64,000 nt of DNA from Fervidibacillus halotolerans. GTDB taxonomy: Bacteria > Bacillota > Bacilli > Bacillales > Caldibacillaceae. How positions within the stretch are numbered: position 1 is the first letter of the stretch; every line of letters starts with the position of its first letter. Under the pieces are notes generated by a model, which did not search any database, was not told where the DNA came from, and saw only the letters and a program-made list of their open reading frames with translations. Of the stretch, positions 50,905 to 60,014 are shown piece by piece. The stretch is taken from NCBI RefSeq assembly GCF_026547205.1, contig NZ_CP106877.1, positions 1 to 64,000 on the forward strand, given 5' to 3'. The position numbers and the translations under genes are program-made.

Positions 50905-52335
50905 ATGAATTTTGAAGCAGTCATCGGGTTAGAAGTACATGTGGAATTAAAAACGAAATCGAAAATCTTTTCTCCTGCACCGGCCCATTTTGGAGCCGAA
51001 CCGAATACGAATACGAACGTGATTGATTTAGGTTACCCCGGTGTTTTACCCGTTTTAAATAAAGAAGCGGTTGAATATGCGATGAAAGCAGCGATGGCGT
51101 TAAATTGCGAAATTGCAACAGAAACAAAATTCGACCGGAAAAATTATTTTTACCCGGACAATCCAAAGGCGTACCAAATCTCCCAATATGACAAACCAAT
51201 TGGAAAAAATGGTTGGGTTGAGATTGAAGTCGACGGGAAGAAAAAGCGGATTGGAATTACCCGTCTTCACTTGGAAGAAGATGCGGGAAAATTGTTTCAC
51301 GGAGAAGATGGATATTCCCTCGTCGATTTTAATCGGCAAGGAACTCCACTAATTGAAATCGTTTCTGAACCGGATATTCGCACACCGGAAGAAGCCTATG
51401 CATATTTGGAAAAATTAAAATCGATCATTTTATATACGGGTGTATCCGATGTGCGAATGGAAGAAGGTTCGCTCCGTTGTGATGCAAATATTTCCCTTCG
51501 TCCAATTGGTCAGGAGGCATTCGGTACGAAGACCGAATTGAAAAATTTGAACTCTTTTAATTTTGTTCGAAAAGGATTAGCCTTTGAAATGAAGCGACAA
51601 GAAAAGGTTCTTCTTTCCGGTGGTGTGATCAAACAGGAAACCCGTCGTTTTGATGAAGCAACAGGTGAAACAATTCTCATGCGGGTGAAGGAAGGTTCCG
51701 ACGACTATCGCTACTTCCCAGAACCGGACTTAGTCGAGTTGTATATCGATGATGAATGGAAAGAACGGGTCCGTGCTTCCATTCCCGAACTTCCCGATGA
51801 ACGGAAAAAACGGTATGTGGAAGACTGGGGCTTGCCCGCATATGATGCAAAAGTACTTACATTGACGAAGGAAATGTCAGATTTCTTCGAAGCGACGGTG
51901 GAAGCTGGAGCAAAGCCAAAGCAAGCTTCCAACTGGTTAATGGGAGAAGTCAGTGCATATTTGAATGCAAAACAAGTCGAACTTCATGACACGACTCTAA
52001 CACCGGAAAGTTTGGCAAAAATGATTCAATTAATCGAAAAGGGAACCCTTTCTTCCAAAATGGCGAAAAAAGTATTTAAAGAATTAATTGAAAAGGGTGG
52101 CGATCCAGAGAAAATTGTAAAGGAAAAGGGACTCGCACAAATTTCTGATGAAGCGACATTATTAAAATATGTCACAGACGTATTAGATGCAAACCCACAA
52201 TCGATTGAAGACTTTAAAAACGGAAAGGATCGAGCTATCGGTTACTTAGTCGGACAAATTATGAAAGCGACGAAGGGACAAGCCAATCCGCCCCTCGTTA
52301 ACAAACTGTTATTACAAGAAATTAAGAAACGATAG
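50905..52335 (+). CDS. gatB: Aspartyl/glutamyl-tRNA amidotransferase subunit B
   Basis: A 476-residue subunit that binds the misacylated tRNA, activates its side chain with ATP and transfers ammonia. It opens [20 protein letters not shown], has the [10 protein letters not shown] signature and [10 protein letters not shown] metal-binding region, and ends with the YqeY-like tail domain (..[19 protein letters not shown]). The start is ATG 50905, 8 bases after AAGGGG; the GTG at 50896 is inside the ribosome binding site region. It is the last gene of the operon. Confidence 0.97.
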   Translation: MNFEAVIGLEVHVELKTKSKIFSPAPAHFGAEPNTNTNVIDLGYPGVLPVLNKEAVEYAMKAAMALNCEIATETKFDRKNYFYPDNPKAYQISQYDKPIGKNGWVEIEVDGKKKRIGITRLHLEEDAGKLFHGEDGYSLVDFNRQGTPLIEIVSEPDIRTPEEAYAYLEKLKSIILYTGVSDVRMEEGSLRCDANISLRPIGQEAFGTKTELKNLNSFNFVRKGLAFEMKRQEKVLLSGGVIKQETRRFDEATGETILMRVKEGSDDYRYFPEPDLVELYIDDEWKERVRASIPELPDERKKRYVEDWGLPAYDAKVLTLTKEMSDFFEATVEAGAKPKQASNWLMGEVSAYLNAKQVELHDTTLTPESLAKMIQLIEKGTLSSKMAKKVFKELIEKGGDPEKIVKEKGLAQISDEATLLKYVTDVLDANPQSIEDFKNGKDRAIGYLVGQIMKATKGQANPPLVNKLLLQEIKKR

Positions 52336-52359
52336 AGTTTCTTTCCAATCGAATTTATG

Positions 52360-52391
52360 ACTGCCTTGCCCATGTGGTAGGGCAGTTTTTT
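52360..52391 (+). terminator. Terminator of gatCAB
   Basis: ACTGCC (52360-52365) pairs with GGCAGT (52381-52386), with TTTTTTG following. Confidence 0.85.
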
Positions 52392-52699
52392 GTATACTTA
52401 AAATTGAAACGAGCGAAAAGATAGGGTAACTTATTTGTGAAAGTTTTTACTTATCTGAAGGTAGAAGGGTTGTTTTGAGAGGAAACGTAACTTTTTTTAA
52501 TTTGGTTATATTTTATAAATATTGCGTCTGTTGTCAAAGATGAAATCAAGAAGGTCGTAAAAAATGAAAGCAGAAGATACGGTAGTGGACTTCCCATTCA
52601 AATATTGTTTATCGTTCAAGGGACACCGATGTAAATAAAATTAAAAAAACCGTCGATCATTAATATAGATACTGGTACTCTCATTTACGACAAACATAT
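52392..52699. other. Region between convergent gatB and gabD
   Basis: About 310 bases. The plus strand has 42 codons open to TAA near 52634 (part reads SVVKDEIKKVVKN), with no start or binding site; I could not place it in a family and treat it as chance or a remnant. Confidence 0.35.
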
Positions 52700-52749
52700 T
52701 TTTTTAAAAAATTCAACCCAAGAAATGCTTTCGATCCCACATTCTTGGG
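52700..52749 (-). terminator. Terminator of gabD
   Basis: On the minus strand CCCAAGAA (52742-52749) pairs with TTCTTGGG (52717-52724), followed by TTGAATTTTTTAAAAAAA-type T-rich DNA. Confidence 0.8.
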
Positions 52750-52763
52750 CTGAGTAAATCCAT

Positions 52764-54212
52764 TTAAATTTTTAATGAAACATATTTTATTTCAAGAAAT
52801 TCATCGATGCCAAAATGCCCGCCTTCCCGTCCAATCCCACTTTCTTTAAATCCGCCAAAGGGCGCTTGGACGACGGATGGAAGGGCGTCGTTAATGCCAA
52901 CGATTCCATATTCCAGTTGTTCAGCTATGGAGACTGCTGTTTTTAAATTTTCCGTATAGGCATAGGCAGCAAGACCGTAGGGAGTATTGTTAGCCCTCTT
53001 TACAACTTCTTCTAATTCCTCGAATTCCATCACTGGAGCGACCGGGCCAAAGGTTTCTTCTTGCATAATTTTCATGTCTTCCGTGGCCCCACTAATAATC
53101 GTCGGTTTCACGAAGTAACCGCCTTCAAATTCTGTTAGTCTCTTTCCTCCACTTTCGATTTTTCCACCCTTTTGAACCGCATCTTGAATATGGCTTTCCA
53201 CTTTTTTATAGGCATCTTCGTCGATGAGCGGTCCAATTTCCGTTTCTGGTTCCAAACCATATCCGACGGTTAGTTTTTCCGATGCATCCCGCAGTTTTTC
53301 GATAAATTGACTTGCGATGGATTTTTCCACATATACTCGGTTCGTACAAATACATGTTTGTCCGCTGTTACGGAATTTCGATTGAAGAACACCTTGAACG
53401 GCTAAATCGAGATTCGCGTCAGCAAATATAATAAACGGTGCATGTCCACCTAATTCTAGAGAGATTTTTTTCACCGTATCCGCTGCTTTTCTCATTAAAT
53501 GTTTTCCCACTTCTGTCGATCCGGTAAAGGTCACCTTCCGAACCCTTGAATCTTTTAATAATTGGTCACCAATTTCAGCGGGTTCCCCGGTGACGACATT
53601 AACCACTCCCTTTGGAATTCCAGCCAGTTCCGCTGCTTCAGCTAATTTCAATGCGGTTAGCGGTGTTTGTTCCGCTGGCTTAATAACGACAGTACAGCCT
53701 GCAGCAAGAGCTGGAGCTACTTTTCGGGTAATCATAGCAGCAGGAAAGTTCCATGGGGTAATAGCCGCTACGACACCGACGGGTTGTTTTAAAACGAGAA
53801 TTCGTTTATCCGGATGGGAGGCGGGAATCGTTTCTCCATATACCCGTTTGCCCTCCTCAGCATACCAATAAACGAAACTTGCTGCATAAGTGATTTCGCC
53901 AAGGGCCTCTTTCATCGGCTTTCCTTGTTCTAATACGAGGGTTTCTGCAATCTCTTGTTTATTATCTAAAATTGTTTCGTACCATCTCCTGAGTAAATGG
54001 CCCCTTTGATCGGCTGTCATTTTCGACCATGTTTGAAAGGCTTTCTCCGCTGCATCGACTGCAAGTTTTGCATCTTCAGCACCACCCTTTGGAACCGATC
54101 CAATTTGTTGTCCGTTTGCAGGATTTATAACTGGAAAGGATTCATTGGAAACAGCTTTCACCCATTTTCCATCAATGTACATCCGATTTAATAAAACGGC
54201 TCGTACCGTCAA
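52764..54212 (-). CDS. gabD: NAD(P)-dependent succinate-semialdehyde dehydrogenase
   Basis: A 482-residue aldehyde dehydrogenase of the GabD group, which oxidises succinate semialdehyde to succinate in the GABA shunt. Marks are MYIDGKW near the N-terminus, ITPWNFPAAMITRKVAPALAAGCT, FTGSTEVGKHLM, SLELGGHAPFI with the base glutamate, and GQTCICTNR with the catalytic cysteine (first C). Length and PFGGFKESGIGREGG fit GabD best among the aldehyde dehydrogenases. The start is TTG 54212, 6 bases after GGAGGTG; the frame runs 5 codons further upstream. No gabT or gabR is adjacent, so the substrate is inferred from family only. Confidence 0.9.
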   Translation of the reverse strand: MTVRAVLLNRMYIDGKWVKAVSNESFPVINPANGQQIGSVPKGGAEDAKLAVDAAEKAFQTWSKMTADQRGHLLRRWYETILDNKQEIAETLVLEQGKPMKEALGEITYAASFVYWYAEEGKRVYGETIPASHPDKRILVLKQPVGVVAAITPWNFPAAMITRKVAPALAAGCTVVIKPAEQTPLTALKLAEAAELAGIPKGVVNVVTGEPAEIGDQLLKDSRVRKVTFTGSTEVGKHLMRKAADTVKKISLELGGHAPFIIFADANLDLAVQGVLQSKFRNSGQTCICTNRVYVEKSIASQFIEKLRDASEKLTVGYGLEPETEIGPLIDEDAYKKVESHIQDAVQKGGKIESGGKRLTEFEGGYFVKPTIISGATEDMKIMQEETFGPVAPVMEFEELEEVVKRANNTPYGLAAYAYTENLKTAVSIAEQLEYGIVGINDALPSVVQAPFGGFKESGIGREGGHFGIDEFLEIKYVSLKI

Positions 54213-54264
54213 TATAATCACCTCCAATAGTTTTATATATCATAATTATACTAAATATTTAAAA

Positions 54265-54283
54265 AATAATATACAATATTATT
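54265..54283. promoter_or_regulatory. Palindrome in the gabD promoter region
   Basis: AATAATATACAATATTATT has perfect 8-base arms around 3 bases. It lies about 50 bases upstream of the gabD start, near a TATAAT box on the minus strand. No binding protein can be named; in such AT-rich DNA chance is possible. Confidence 0.35.
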
Positions 54284-54577
54284 ATTTGAAAAGAAATTAT
54301 CAGTATTATTGCAGTAAAATAAGTAGTCAAAGGTTCATTTCCGTTTCTAGAAAGTCCACATTTTTTCTGTTCTTAAGCAGGAAAAATGGAAAGATGTACG
54401 AAAAAATGGATTCTCCTTTAATATGGTAGGGAAGAAGGGGGGATCGAATGGTTGAGATATCTGTTTGATTGAATCCGCTCCATTGTTACGAAAAGGGAAA
54501 ATTGGTTTCACTGAAAATTTCCGACAATCCTTTTATAGGAATGGACTGAACGTGATGAAAGGGGTAGTTATTTTGCG
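54284..54577. other. Intergenic region upstream of gabD
   Basis: About 290 bases with no supported gene or further signal. Confidence 0.45.
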
Positions 54578-54617
54578 ATGGAAAAACCCTTGGAAACTTC
54601 ACGAGTAACCAAGGGTT
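54578..54617 (-). terminator. Terminator of the dicarboxylate symporter
   Basis: On the minus strand AACCCTTGG (54609-54617) pairs with CCAAGGGTT (54585-54593), followed by TTTCC. Confidence 0.75.
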
Positions 54618-54649
54618 GTGAAAAGATGATTAATAAAAGTCTAGTTGCT

Positions 54650-55879
54650 TTATAAATTTTCTTGATTCGTAATCCAATCTTTTCCTTCCAAGTGTCTCGT
54701 AACAAGCATGCTGGCTACTGTATCACCTGTTGCATTGACCATCGTAGCTGGAGCATCAACGACAACCCCAATGGCGGAAATAATCGGTAAAGCAGCAGGA
54801 GGAAGACCGTACATCGTGATAATCATTAATTCCCCCATAAAGCCACCTCCTGGAATACCAGACATCACCGTTCCAGATAAAAGGGCGATTCCAATCGCGG
54901 TAAGAAATGTATCAAACCCAGTGAAATCCATATTAAATACGCCGAAAACGAAGGCGATTTTTAAAATGGCTGACAAACAAGATCCGTCCATATGAATCTG
55001 TGCACCAATTGGGAGAATTGTTTCCCGAATATCTTTCGGTATCCCGATTCTTCTTGCTGCTTCCAAATTAATCGGCAATGTACCGACACTACTTCCAGTT
55101 GCTAAGGCTGTGGCAGCGGGGGATAAAATATGTTTCCAAAATCGAATGACTCCCTGTTTACCCCCTGCCAAAAATGCGTACAATGTAAAACCGATAAAAA
55201 AGTATAAAACCGAAACAGGGAAATAAATGAGAAACGCTCGGGCATAATCTCCTAAAATTTGAGGTCCGATCGTTCCGATTAAGGAGGCGAAATATGCACC
55301 GAGTCCAATGGGTGCATAATACATAATAAGTTGAATGAGTTTCATAAACACTTCCGATGCGCTGTTTAGAAATTTTGCAAATGCTTGTCCCCTTTCACCA
55401 GATAAACCGGTTGCCACGCCAGTTAATATGGCGAAGACAATTAATGCGAGCATATTTTTTCTCGATAATATATCGACAAAATCCGAAACGGTAAAGGTAG
55501 CAACTAATTGATCCGCTAAGCTCAGCTTTTCAACGGTTTCAGGGTCCTCTAAAGGAATATTTGCCCCTTGTGCAGGTGGAAATAGAACGACTGCAACAAG
55601 CATAATAATGGAGGCGAGAATACCGGTAATAATAAATACAGTGAGCATTGTCCCCATAATTTTCCCAAGTCGCTTCATACTATCCATGTTAGCAATTGCC
55701 GAGGAAATGGAAAAAAATACGAGGGGGACAACGACCATAAATAATAAATTTAAAAATAAATCCCCCAATGGACGAATAACATCTGCTTTTTCACCGAATA
55801 GTAAACCGATAAAGATACCGATGATAATCGATGATAGCAAAATTAGTGGAAAACGATAAGCTTTAAGTCTTTGTACCAT
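54650..55879 (-). CDS. Dicarboxylate/amino acid:cation symporter (DAACS, GltP/DctA type)
   Basis: A 409-residue membrane transporter that imports glutamate, aspartate or C4-dicarboxylates with protons or sodium. Family marks are RPLGDLFLNLLFMVVVPLVFFSI, the first hairpin loop ATALATGSSVGTLPINLE, the NMDFTG-like MDGSCLSAILKIAFVFGVFNMDFTG region and the second hairpin PGGGFMGELMIITMYGLP..., ending with VVVDAPATMVNATGDTVA (shown in parts). Start ATG 55879, after AAAGGGG, gives the usual MVQRLKAYRF; 45 more codons are open upstream without support. It is downstream of nothing in the same operon. Which substrate it takes cannot be told; nearby gabD and rocA suggest amino-acid use. Confidence 0.92.
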   Translation of the reverse strand: MVQRLKAYRFPLILLSSIIIGIFIGLLFGEKADVIRPLGDLFLNLLFMVVVPLVFFSISSAIANMDSMKRLGKIMGTMLTVFIITGILASIIMLVAVVLFPPAQGANIPLEDPETVEKLSLADQLVATFTVSDFVDILSRKNMLALIVFAILTGVATGLSGERGQAFAKFLNSASEVFMKLIQLIMYYAPIGLGAYFASLIGTIGPQILGDYARAFLIYFPVSVLYFFIGFTLYAFLAGGKQGVIRFWKHILSPAATALATGSSVGTLPINLEAARRIGIPKDIRETILPIGAQIHMDGSCLSAILKIAFVFGVFNMDFTGFDTFLTAIGIALLSGTVMSGIPGGGFMGELMIITMYGLPPAALPIISAIGVVVDAPATMVNATGDTVASMLVTRHLEGKDWITNQENL

Positions 55880-56671
55880 ATGTATGCCCCTTTCTTTCAT
55901 AGATAGATGAAAACAGATAATGAAGGTATTTAAAACTATTTTTGGAAGTAATAAAAAACATATCCTTCTAAAAAGTTCAAATCGAATACTATCATTATAT
56001 AGAAAACCAATCATATATGGAAGGATGAATGAACAATGGTAGTAAGTCTTTATAACATCTGTTCATCATGAAAAAACAAGTGAAGGGTTCTACAATGGAA
56101 GGAGATCACAGGCTCATATCAAGATATTGATCAATTTCTAAAAAACCTCGGTTCGTTCTGTTTTTCCATTTTATTATGTTTATAATGGTATTCCATTTTT
56201 TGTCGTTTTTAACTGTTGATTTGTATACTTTTTCCTTTCGTAGCATGCCGACTATTCTTTCCTTTTATTGATTATCACTTTATTTGAACTTTCGATATAT
56301 TGGCAATATATTATAAAAATTTAAACTATATAATCTTTTATAATGTCGTTAATCCTGGAAAATTTTTTATGACTTCATATATGAAGAATTTTTTGAGGGC
56401 TTATTTTATTGTTTGTACAAAAATATTTTTATATGATTTACAAGGAGTGAACAAATTTCAGTTTTTTTATTCAATGATAAAAATTTGCTATTCTATACAT
56501 GGAGAATAAATAACTATACGATGACCAAATTTAGTGAAAAGGGAATTGGAAAATAATTATTCGAGGATGAACACTTTTTATTTTGAGTTTCTAATATTCA
56601 TTGATTTGTATAATGATTGAAAAGAATGGCATCCATCCGCCAATTGAATCATTGGAAAGGGGTTGTGATTT
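55880..56671. other. Long intergenic region, divergent promoters
   Basis: About 790 AT-rich bases between the divergent symporter and yerD genes. A 69-codon frame at 56300-56509 has AT-biased composition and no recognisable domain. I see no RNA gene or repeat. Confidence 0.45.
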
Positions 56672-58225
56672 GTGAGCGAAATTTTAACTGCAGTGATTTT
56701 TATGATTTTAATTATTCCGGGACTTTTTGCGATATTTTTCCTTTTTTATGATCGAAGACAGCAAAGTCATTCCGTTCTCCGCAATTATCCACTTATTGGA
56801 AGGATGCGCTATTTTTTGGAGCATATCGGTCCAGAGCTTCGCCAATATTGGTTTATCAATGACAATGAAGGCCAACCTTTTTCGAGGAAAGACTATCAGG
56901 ACATTGTCATTCCTGCAAAATATAAAAAAAGAATTTTAGGATTTGGATCGAAACGGAATTTTGAAGAAGGTGGATTTTATATAAAAAATTCGATGTTTCC
57001 AAAACAAACGAATGAACTCGTCATCGATCAAGAGCCGAAAATCCAAACGAAGGTGTACGAAATCGATAAAGAAAATTTATTCTCCAGAAAAGAACATCGA
57101 GTTGATCGTGTAATTGATCCGTACTTACTAAGTGATAAGGATGCGATCATAATTGGTCCAAATTGTCGAAAACCGTTTCGAGTGAAGGGACTAATTGGCA
57201 TGTCTGGTATGAGTTACGGAGCCCTCGGCGAACGGGCAATTACCGCCTTATCGATCGGCCTTGGTCGAGCTGGTGGTACGTGGATGAATACGGGAGAAGG
57301 GGGGCTTTCCGATTATCATTTAAAAGGGAATGTGGATTTGATTATGCAGATCGGTCCGGGATTATTTGGTGTTCGAACGAAAGATGGCCAGTTTTCGTGG
57401 GAATTATTGAAGAAAAAAAGCGAACTGAAGCAGGTAAAAGCAATCGAATTGAAATTGGCACAAGGAGCTAAAGCGCGGGGAGGACATGTGGAAGCTGAAA
57501 AGGTGAATCCAGAAATTGCAAAAATCCGAAATATTGAACCGTATCAGGCTGTTGATAGTCCCAATCGGTTTAAAGAATTTACGGATCTACCTTCCATGTT
57601 TGATTTTATTGAAAATATTCGAGATGTGACTGGACTGCCAGTAGGTATCAAAATCGTCGTTGGAAAACGTACGGAAATCGAACAATTGGCCAAATTAATG
57701 AAAGAAACGGGTAAAGGGCCGGATTTTATTACGGTGGACGGAGGAGAAGGAGGGACAGGAGCTACATATCAGGAATTGGCGGACAGTGTTGGATTACCCC
57801 TTCGTTCAGGTTTGATGCTTCTTCATGACGTTTTAACAGAATACGGAGTTCGTGATCGGGTGAAAATTATCGCATCTGGAAAACTGTTTACCCCTGACCG
57901 AATTGCCGTCGCCCTTGCATTGGGGGCTGATCTCGTCAATATCGCCCGGGCTTTTATGGTAACGGTAGGTTGTATTATGGCGCAAGTTTGCCACACGAAT
58001 CATTGCCCGGTCGGAGTGGCAACGACAGATCCAAAATTGCAAAAGGCTTTGAGCATCGAAGAAAAATCGTATCGAGTCACTAATTATTTAGTCTCCCTTA
58101 GGGAAGGATTATATAATTTAGCTGCAGCATGTGGAATTGAAAGCCCGGTTTATTTTACTCGAGAACATATCGTTTATAAAGATAAATACGATCGATTGTA
58201 TGAGTTGAACCAATTGAAAAAATAG
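56672..58225 (+). CDS. yerD: FMN-binding glutamate synthase-like protein YerD
   Basis: A 517-residue protein with one N-terminal membrane segment (about residues 2-25) and a GltS-type FMN-binding barrel: MSGMSYGALGERAITALSIG, WMNTGEGGLSDYH, GPGLFGVRTKDG, FITVDGGEGGTGATYQELADSVGLPL and the CPVGVATTDP iron-sulfur-like cysteine stretch. It corresponds to the glutamate synthase large-subunit-like YerD of B. subtilis and lacks the glutaminase and GXGXG domains, so the reaction is unknown. Start is GTG 56672 after AAAGGGG. In B. subtilis yerD lies between yerC and pcrB; here it is 17 kb downstream. Confidence 0.9.
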   Translation: MSEILTAVIFMILIIPGLFAIFFLFYDRRQQSHSVLRNYPLIGRMRYFLEHIGPELRQYWFINDNEGQPFSRKDYQDIVIPAKYKKRILGFGSKRNFEEGGFYIKNSMFPKQTNELVIDQEPKIQTKVYEIDKENLFSRKEHRVDRVIDPYLLSDKDAIIIGPNCRKPFRVKGLIGMSGMSYGALGERAITALSIGLGRAGGTWMNTGEGGLSDYHLKGNVDLIMQIGPGLFGVRTKDGQFSWELLKKKSELKQVKAIELKLAQGAKARGGHVEAEKVNPEIAKIRNIEPYQAVDSPNRFKEFTDLPSMFDFIENIRDVTGLPVGIKIVVGKRTEIEQLAKLMKETGKGPDFITVDGGEGGTGATYQELADSVGLPLRSGLMLLHDVLTEYGVRDRVKIIASGKLFTPDRIAVALALGADLVNIARAFMVTVGCIMAQVCHTNHCPVGVATTDPKLQKALSIEEKSYRVTNYLVSLREGLYNLAAACGIESPVYFTREHIVYKDKYDRLYELNQLKK

Positions 58226-58278
58226 CATTTATATTATTTTGAAATAACCTTTTCAAATTAATCAAGTTTTTACTTTTT

Positions 58279-58303
58279 CCCTTGTATATACAAGGGATGT
58301 TTT
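58279..58303 (+). terminator. Palindrome after yerD, probable terminator
   Basis: CCCTTGTATATACAAGGG is an 18-base perfect palindrome (58279-58296), followed by ATGTTTTTA. It fits a short terminator, though the loop is tight and an operator role cannot be excluded. Confidence 0.6.
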
Positions 58304-58353
58304 TAAATGGAACTAATTTAATATTACTCCTTTTGAACCGGAGGATGAAACCC

Positions 58354-58382
58354 TTTACAAAGGTTCGTAATAGGTATATGAT
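58354..58382 (+). promoter_or_regulatory. Promoter of the 3-hydroxyacyl-CoA dehydrogenase gene
   Basis: TTTACA (58354-58359) and TATGAT (58377-58382) are 17 bases apart and lie 45 bases before the start codon. Confidence 0.7.
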
Positions 58383-58426
58383 GAAAATGTAAACATTATG
58401 TTAAAATAACAAAGAGAGGGGTTCAA

Positions 58427-59329
58427 ATGAATTTTAAAAACATTACTGTTGCTGGTAGCGGAGTGTTAGGAAGTCAAATCGCTTATCAAACTGCATTTAG
58501 TGGATTTGATGTAACCGTTTACGACGTGACTGACGAGGCTTTGGAACAAAATAAAAAAAGATATGAAACGTTAATGAAACGGTATCAAGAAGATTTACAT
58601 GCAACAGAAGAGGAAGTAAAGGAAGCTTATGAACGGTTATCCTTTAGTTCCGACTTAAAAGAAGCAGTAAAAAATGCTGATCTTGTTATTGAAGCGATTC
58701 CTGAAGTGGTGAAAATTAAAACGGAATTTTACAGCCAATTAGGAAAAGTGGCACCTGAACATACGATTTTTGCAACAAACACTTCGACCCTTTTACCGAG
58801 CCAGTTTGCTGAAGCGACCGGTCGCCCAGAAAAATTTTTAGCCCTTCATTTTGCGAACGAAATTTGGAAAAATAATACGGCGGAAATTATGAAGCATCCG
58901 GGAACCGATGAAAGTGTGTTCCAAGCAGTAATTGAATTTGCAAAGGCAATTGGAATGGTTGCTCTTCCACTTCATAAAGAACAACCGGGCTATATTCTCA
59001 ACTCCCTTCTCGTTCCTTTATTAGAAGCAGCTGAAATGCTATGGTTAAATGAAGTGGCTGACCCGGAAACGATCGATAAAACATGGATGATTGCAACAGG
59101 GGCACCTAAGGGACCGTTCGCCATTTTGGATATTGTCGGTATTACGACTGCGTATAATGTAGTAAATGCAAAAATTGCTGCAGGTGTGAAAGATGAAAGG
59201 CTTAAGAAACTAGCTAATTTATTAAAAACGGAATATATTGATAAAGGAAAACTCGGTGTAGCAACAGGTGAAGGTTTCTATAAATATCCAAATCCTTCCT
59301 ATGCTGACCCCAACTTTTTGAAAGGATAA
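58427..59329 (+). CDS. 3-hydroxyacyl-CoA dehydrogenase
   Basis: A 300-residue NAD enzyme that oxidises 3-hydroxyacyl-CoA (or 3-hydroxybutyryl-CoA) to the ketoacyl form. The N-terminal Rossmann fold has ITVAGSGVLGSQIAYQTAFSG; the family marks ADLVIEAIPE and ATNTSTLLPSQ and the catalytic LHFAN follow; the C-terminal domain has GYILNSLLVPLLEAAEMLW and GFYKYPNP. LHFANEIW replaces the usual LHFFNPV, and the form without an enoyl-CoA hydratase domain is short. Start ATG 58427 has AGAGGGG about 6 bases upstream. It is a single gene with its own promoter and terminator. The exact substrate is unknown. Confidence 0.9.
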   Translation: MNFKNITVAGSGVLGSQIAYQTAFSGFDVTVYDVTDEALEQNKKRYETLMKRYQEDLHATEEEVKEAYERLSFSSDLKEAVKNADLVIEAIPEVVKIKTEFYSQLGKVAPEHTIFATNTSTLLPSQFAEATGRPEKFLALHFANEIWKNNTAEIMKHPGTDESVFQAVIEFAKAIGMVALPLHKEQPGYILNSLLVPLLEAAEMLWLNEVADPETIDKTWMIATGAPKGPFAILDIVGITTAYNVVNAKIAAGVKDERLKKLANLLKTEYIDKGKLGVATGEGFYKYPNPSYADPNFLKG

Positions 59330-59370
59330 ACAAATTATTCAATGGTAATTCAAAATAACAAAAGTGATCA

Positions 59371-59421
59371 AACCTCTGTATGAAATTCAAGGAAACAAAC
59401 ATTCATACAGAGGTTTTTTTC
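59371..59421 (+). terminator. Terminator of the 3-hydroxyacyl-CoA dehydrogenase gene
   Basis: AACCTCTGTATGAA (59371-59384) pairs perfectly with TTCATACAGAGGTT (59402-59415), then TTTTTTC. Confidence 0.95.
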
Positions 59422-59603
59422 TTTATATATTGATAACTGTTGGGTTGGCGATAGGCCGTTTTTAACATCTTTCCGAAAGAAGTCTCCCACTTCTAAACGA
59501 AGTGAAAGTGTGAGATGAATTTCGGTTAGGCGTAGGTATGAGTTGTCTCTTTTTTTGTGTTATGATATAATCAGTATTATAAAAATGAAAGGCTGTTTTA
59601 CCA

Positions 59604-60002
59604 ATGAAATTAGATAATAATAACCATTCAGTGTTCTCGTTGTATTATCATCTTGTTTTGGTGGTAAAATATCGCAGACCAGTGATTGATGATACCATAT
59701 CTGACTATGCAAAAGATATGTTTGTGAGACTGGGTAAAAATTACAATATTTCCTTGGTCGAATGGAATCACGATATGGACCATGTGCATATTTTGTTCAA
59801 AGCACATCCGAATAGTGAACTGTCAAAGTTCATCAATGCTTATAAAAGTGCAAGTTCTCGACTGATCAAAAAGCATTTTCCACAAGTGAAAAGAAAACTG
59901 TGGAAAGAATATTTTTGGTCAAGAAGCTTTTGCCTGCTTACAACGGGTGGTGCACCCATTGAAGTCATCAAAAAATATATAGAAAATCAAGGGATGAAGT
60001 GA
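59604..60002 (+). CDS. tnpA: IS200/IS605 Y1 transposase TnpA
   Basis: A 132-residue single-strand transposase that cuts and joins the element ends through a tyrosine-DNA link. The HUH metal site is HVH at residues 60-62 and the catalytic tyrosine is residue 125 (YIENQG). It is a homodimer acting on hairpins at the element ends. Length is close to the family's about 130-150. Start ATG 59604 follows AAAGGC about 11 bases upstream. tnpB starts 12 bases after its stop. All catalytic residues are present, so it may be active. Confidence 0.94.
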   Translation: MKLDNNNHSVFSLYYHLVLVVKYRRPVIDDTISDYAKDMFVRLGKNYNISLVEWNHDMDHVHILFKAHPNSELSKFINAYKSASSRLIKKHFPQVKRKLWKEYFWSRSFCLLTTGGAPIEVIKKYIENQGMK

Positions 60003-60014
60003 TGGGGTGTCGAT

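Noticed and set aside
52509..52636. Open stretch after gatB as a gene remnant
   Set aside because: 42 codons without a start or ribosome binding site and no recognisable motif.
56300..56509. 69-codon frame in the long gap before yerD
   Set aside because: Composition is that of random AT-rich DNA and no family or binding site supports it.
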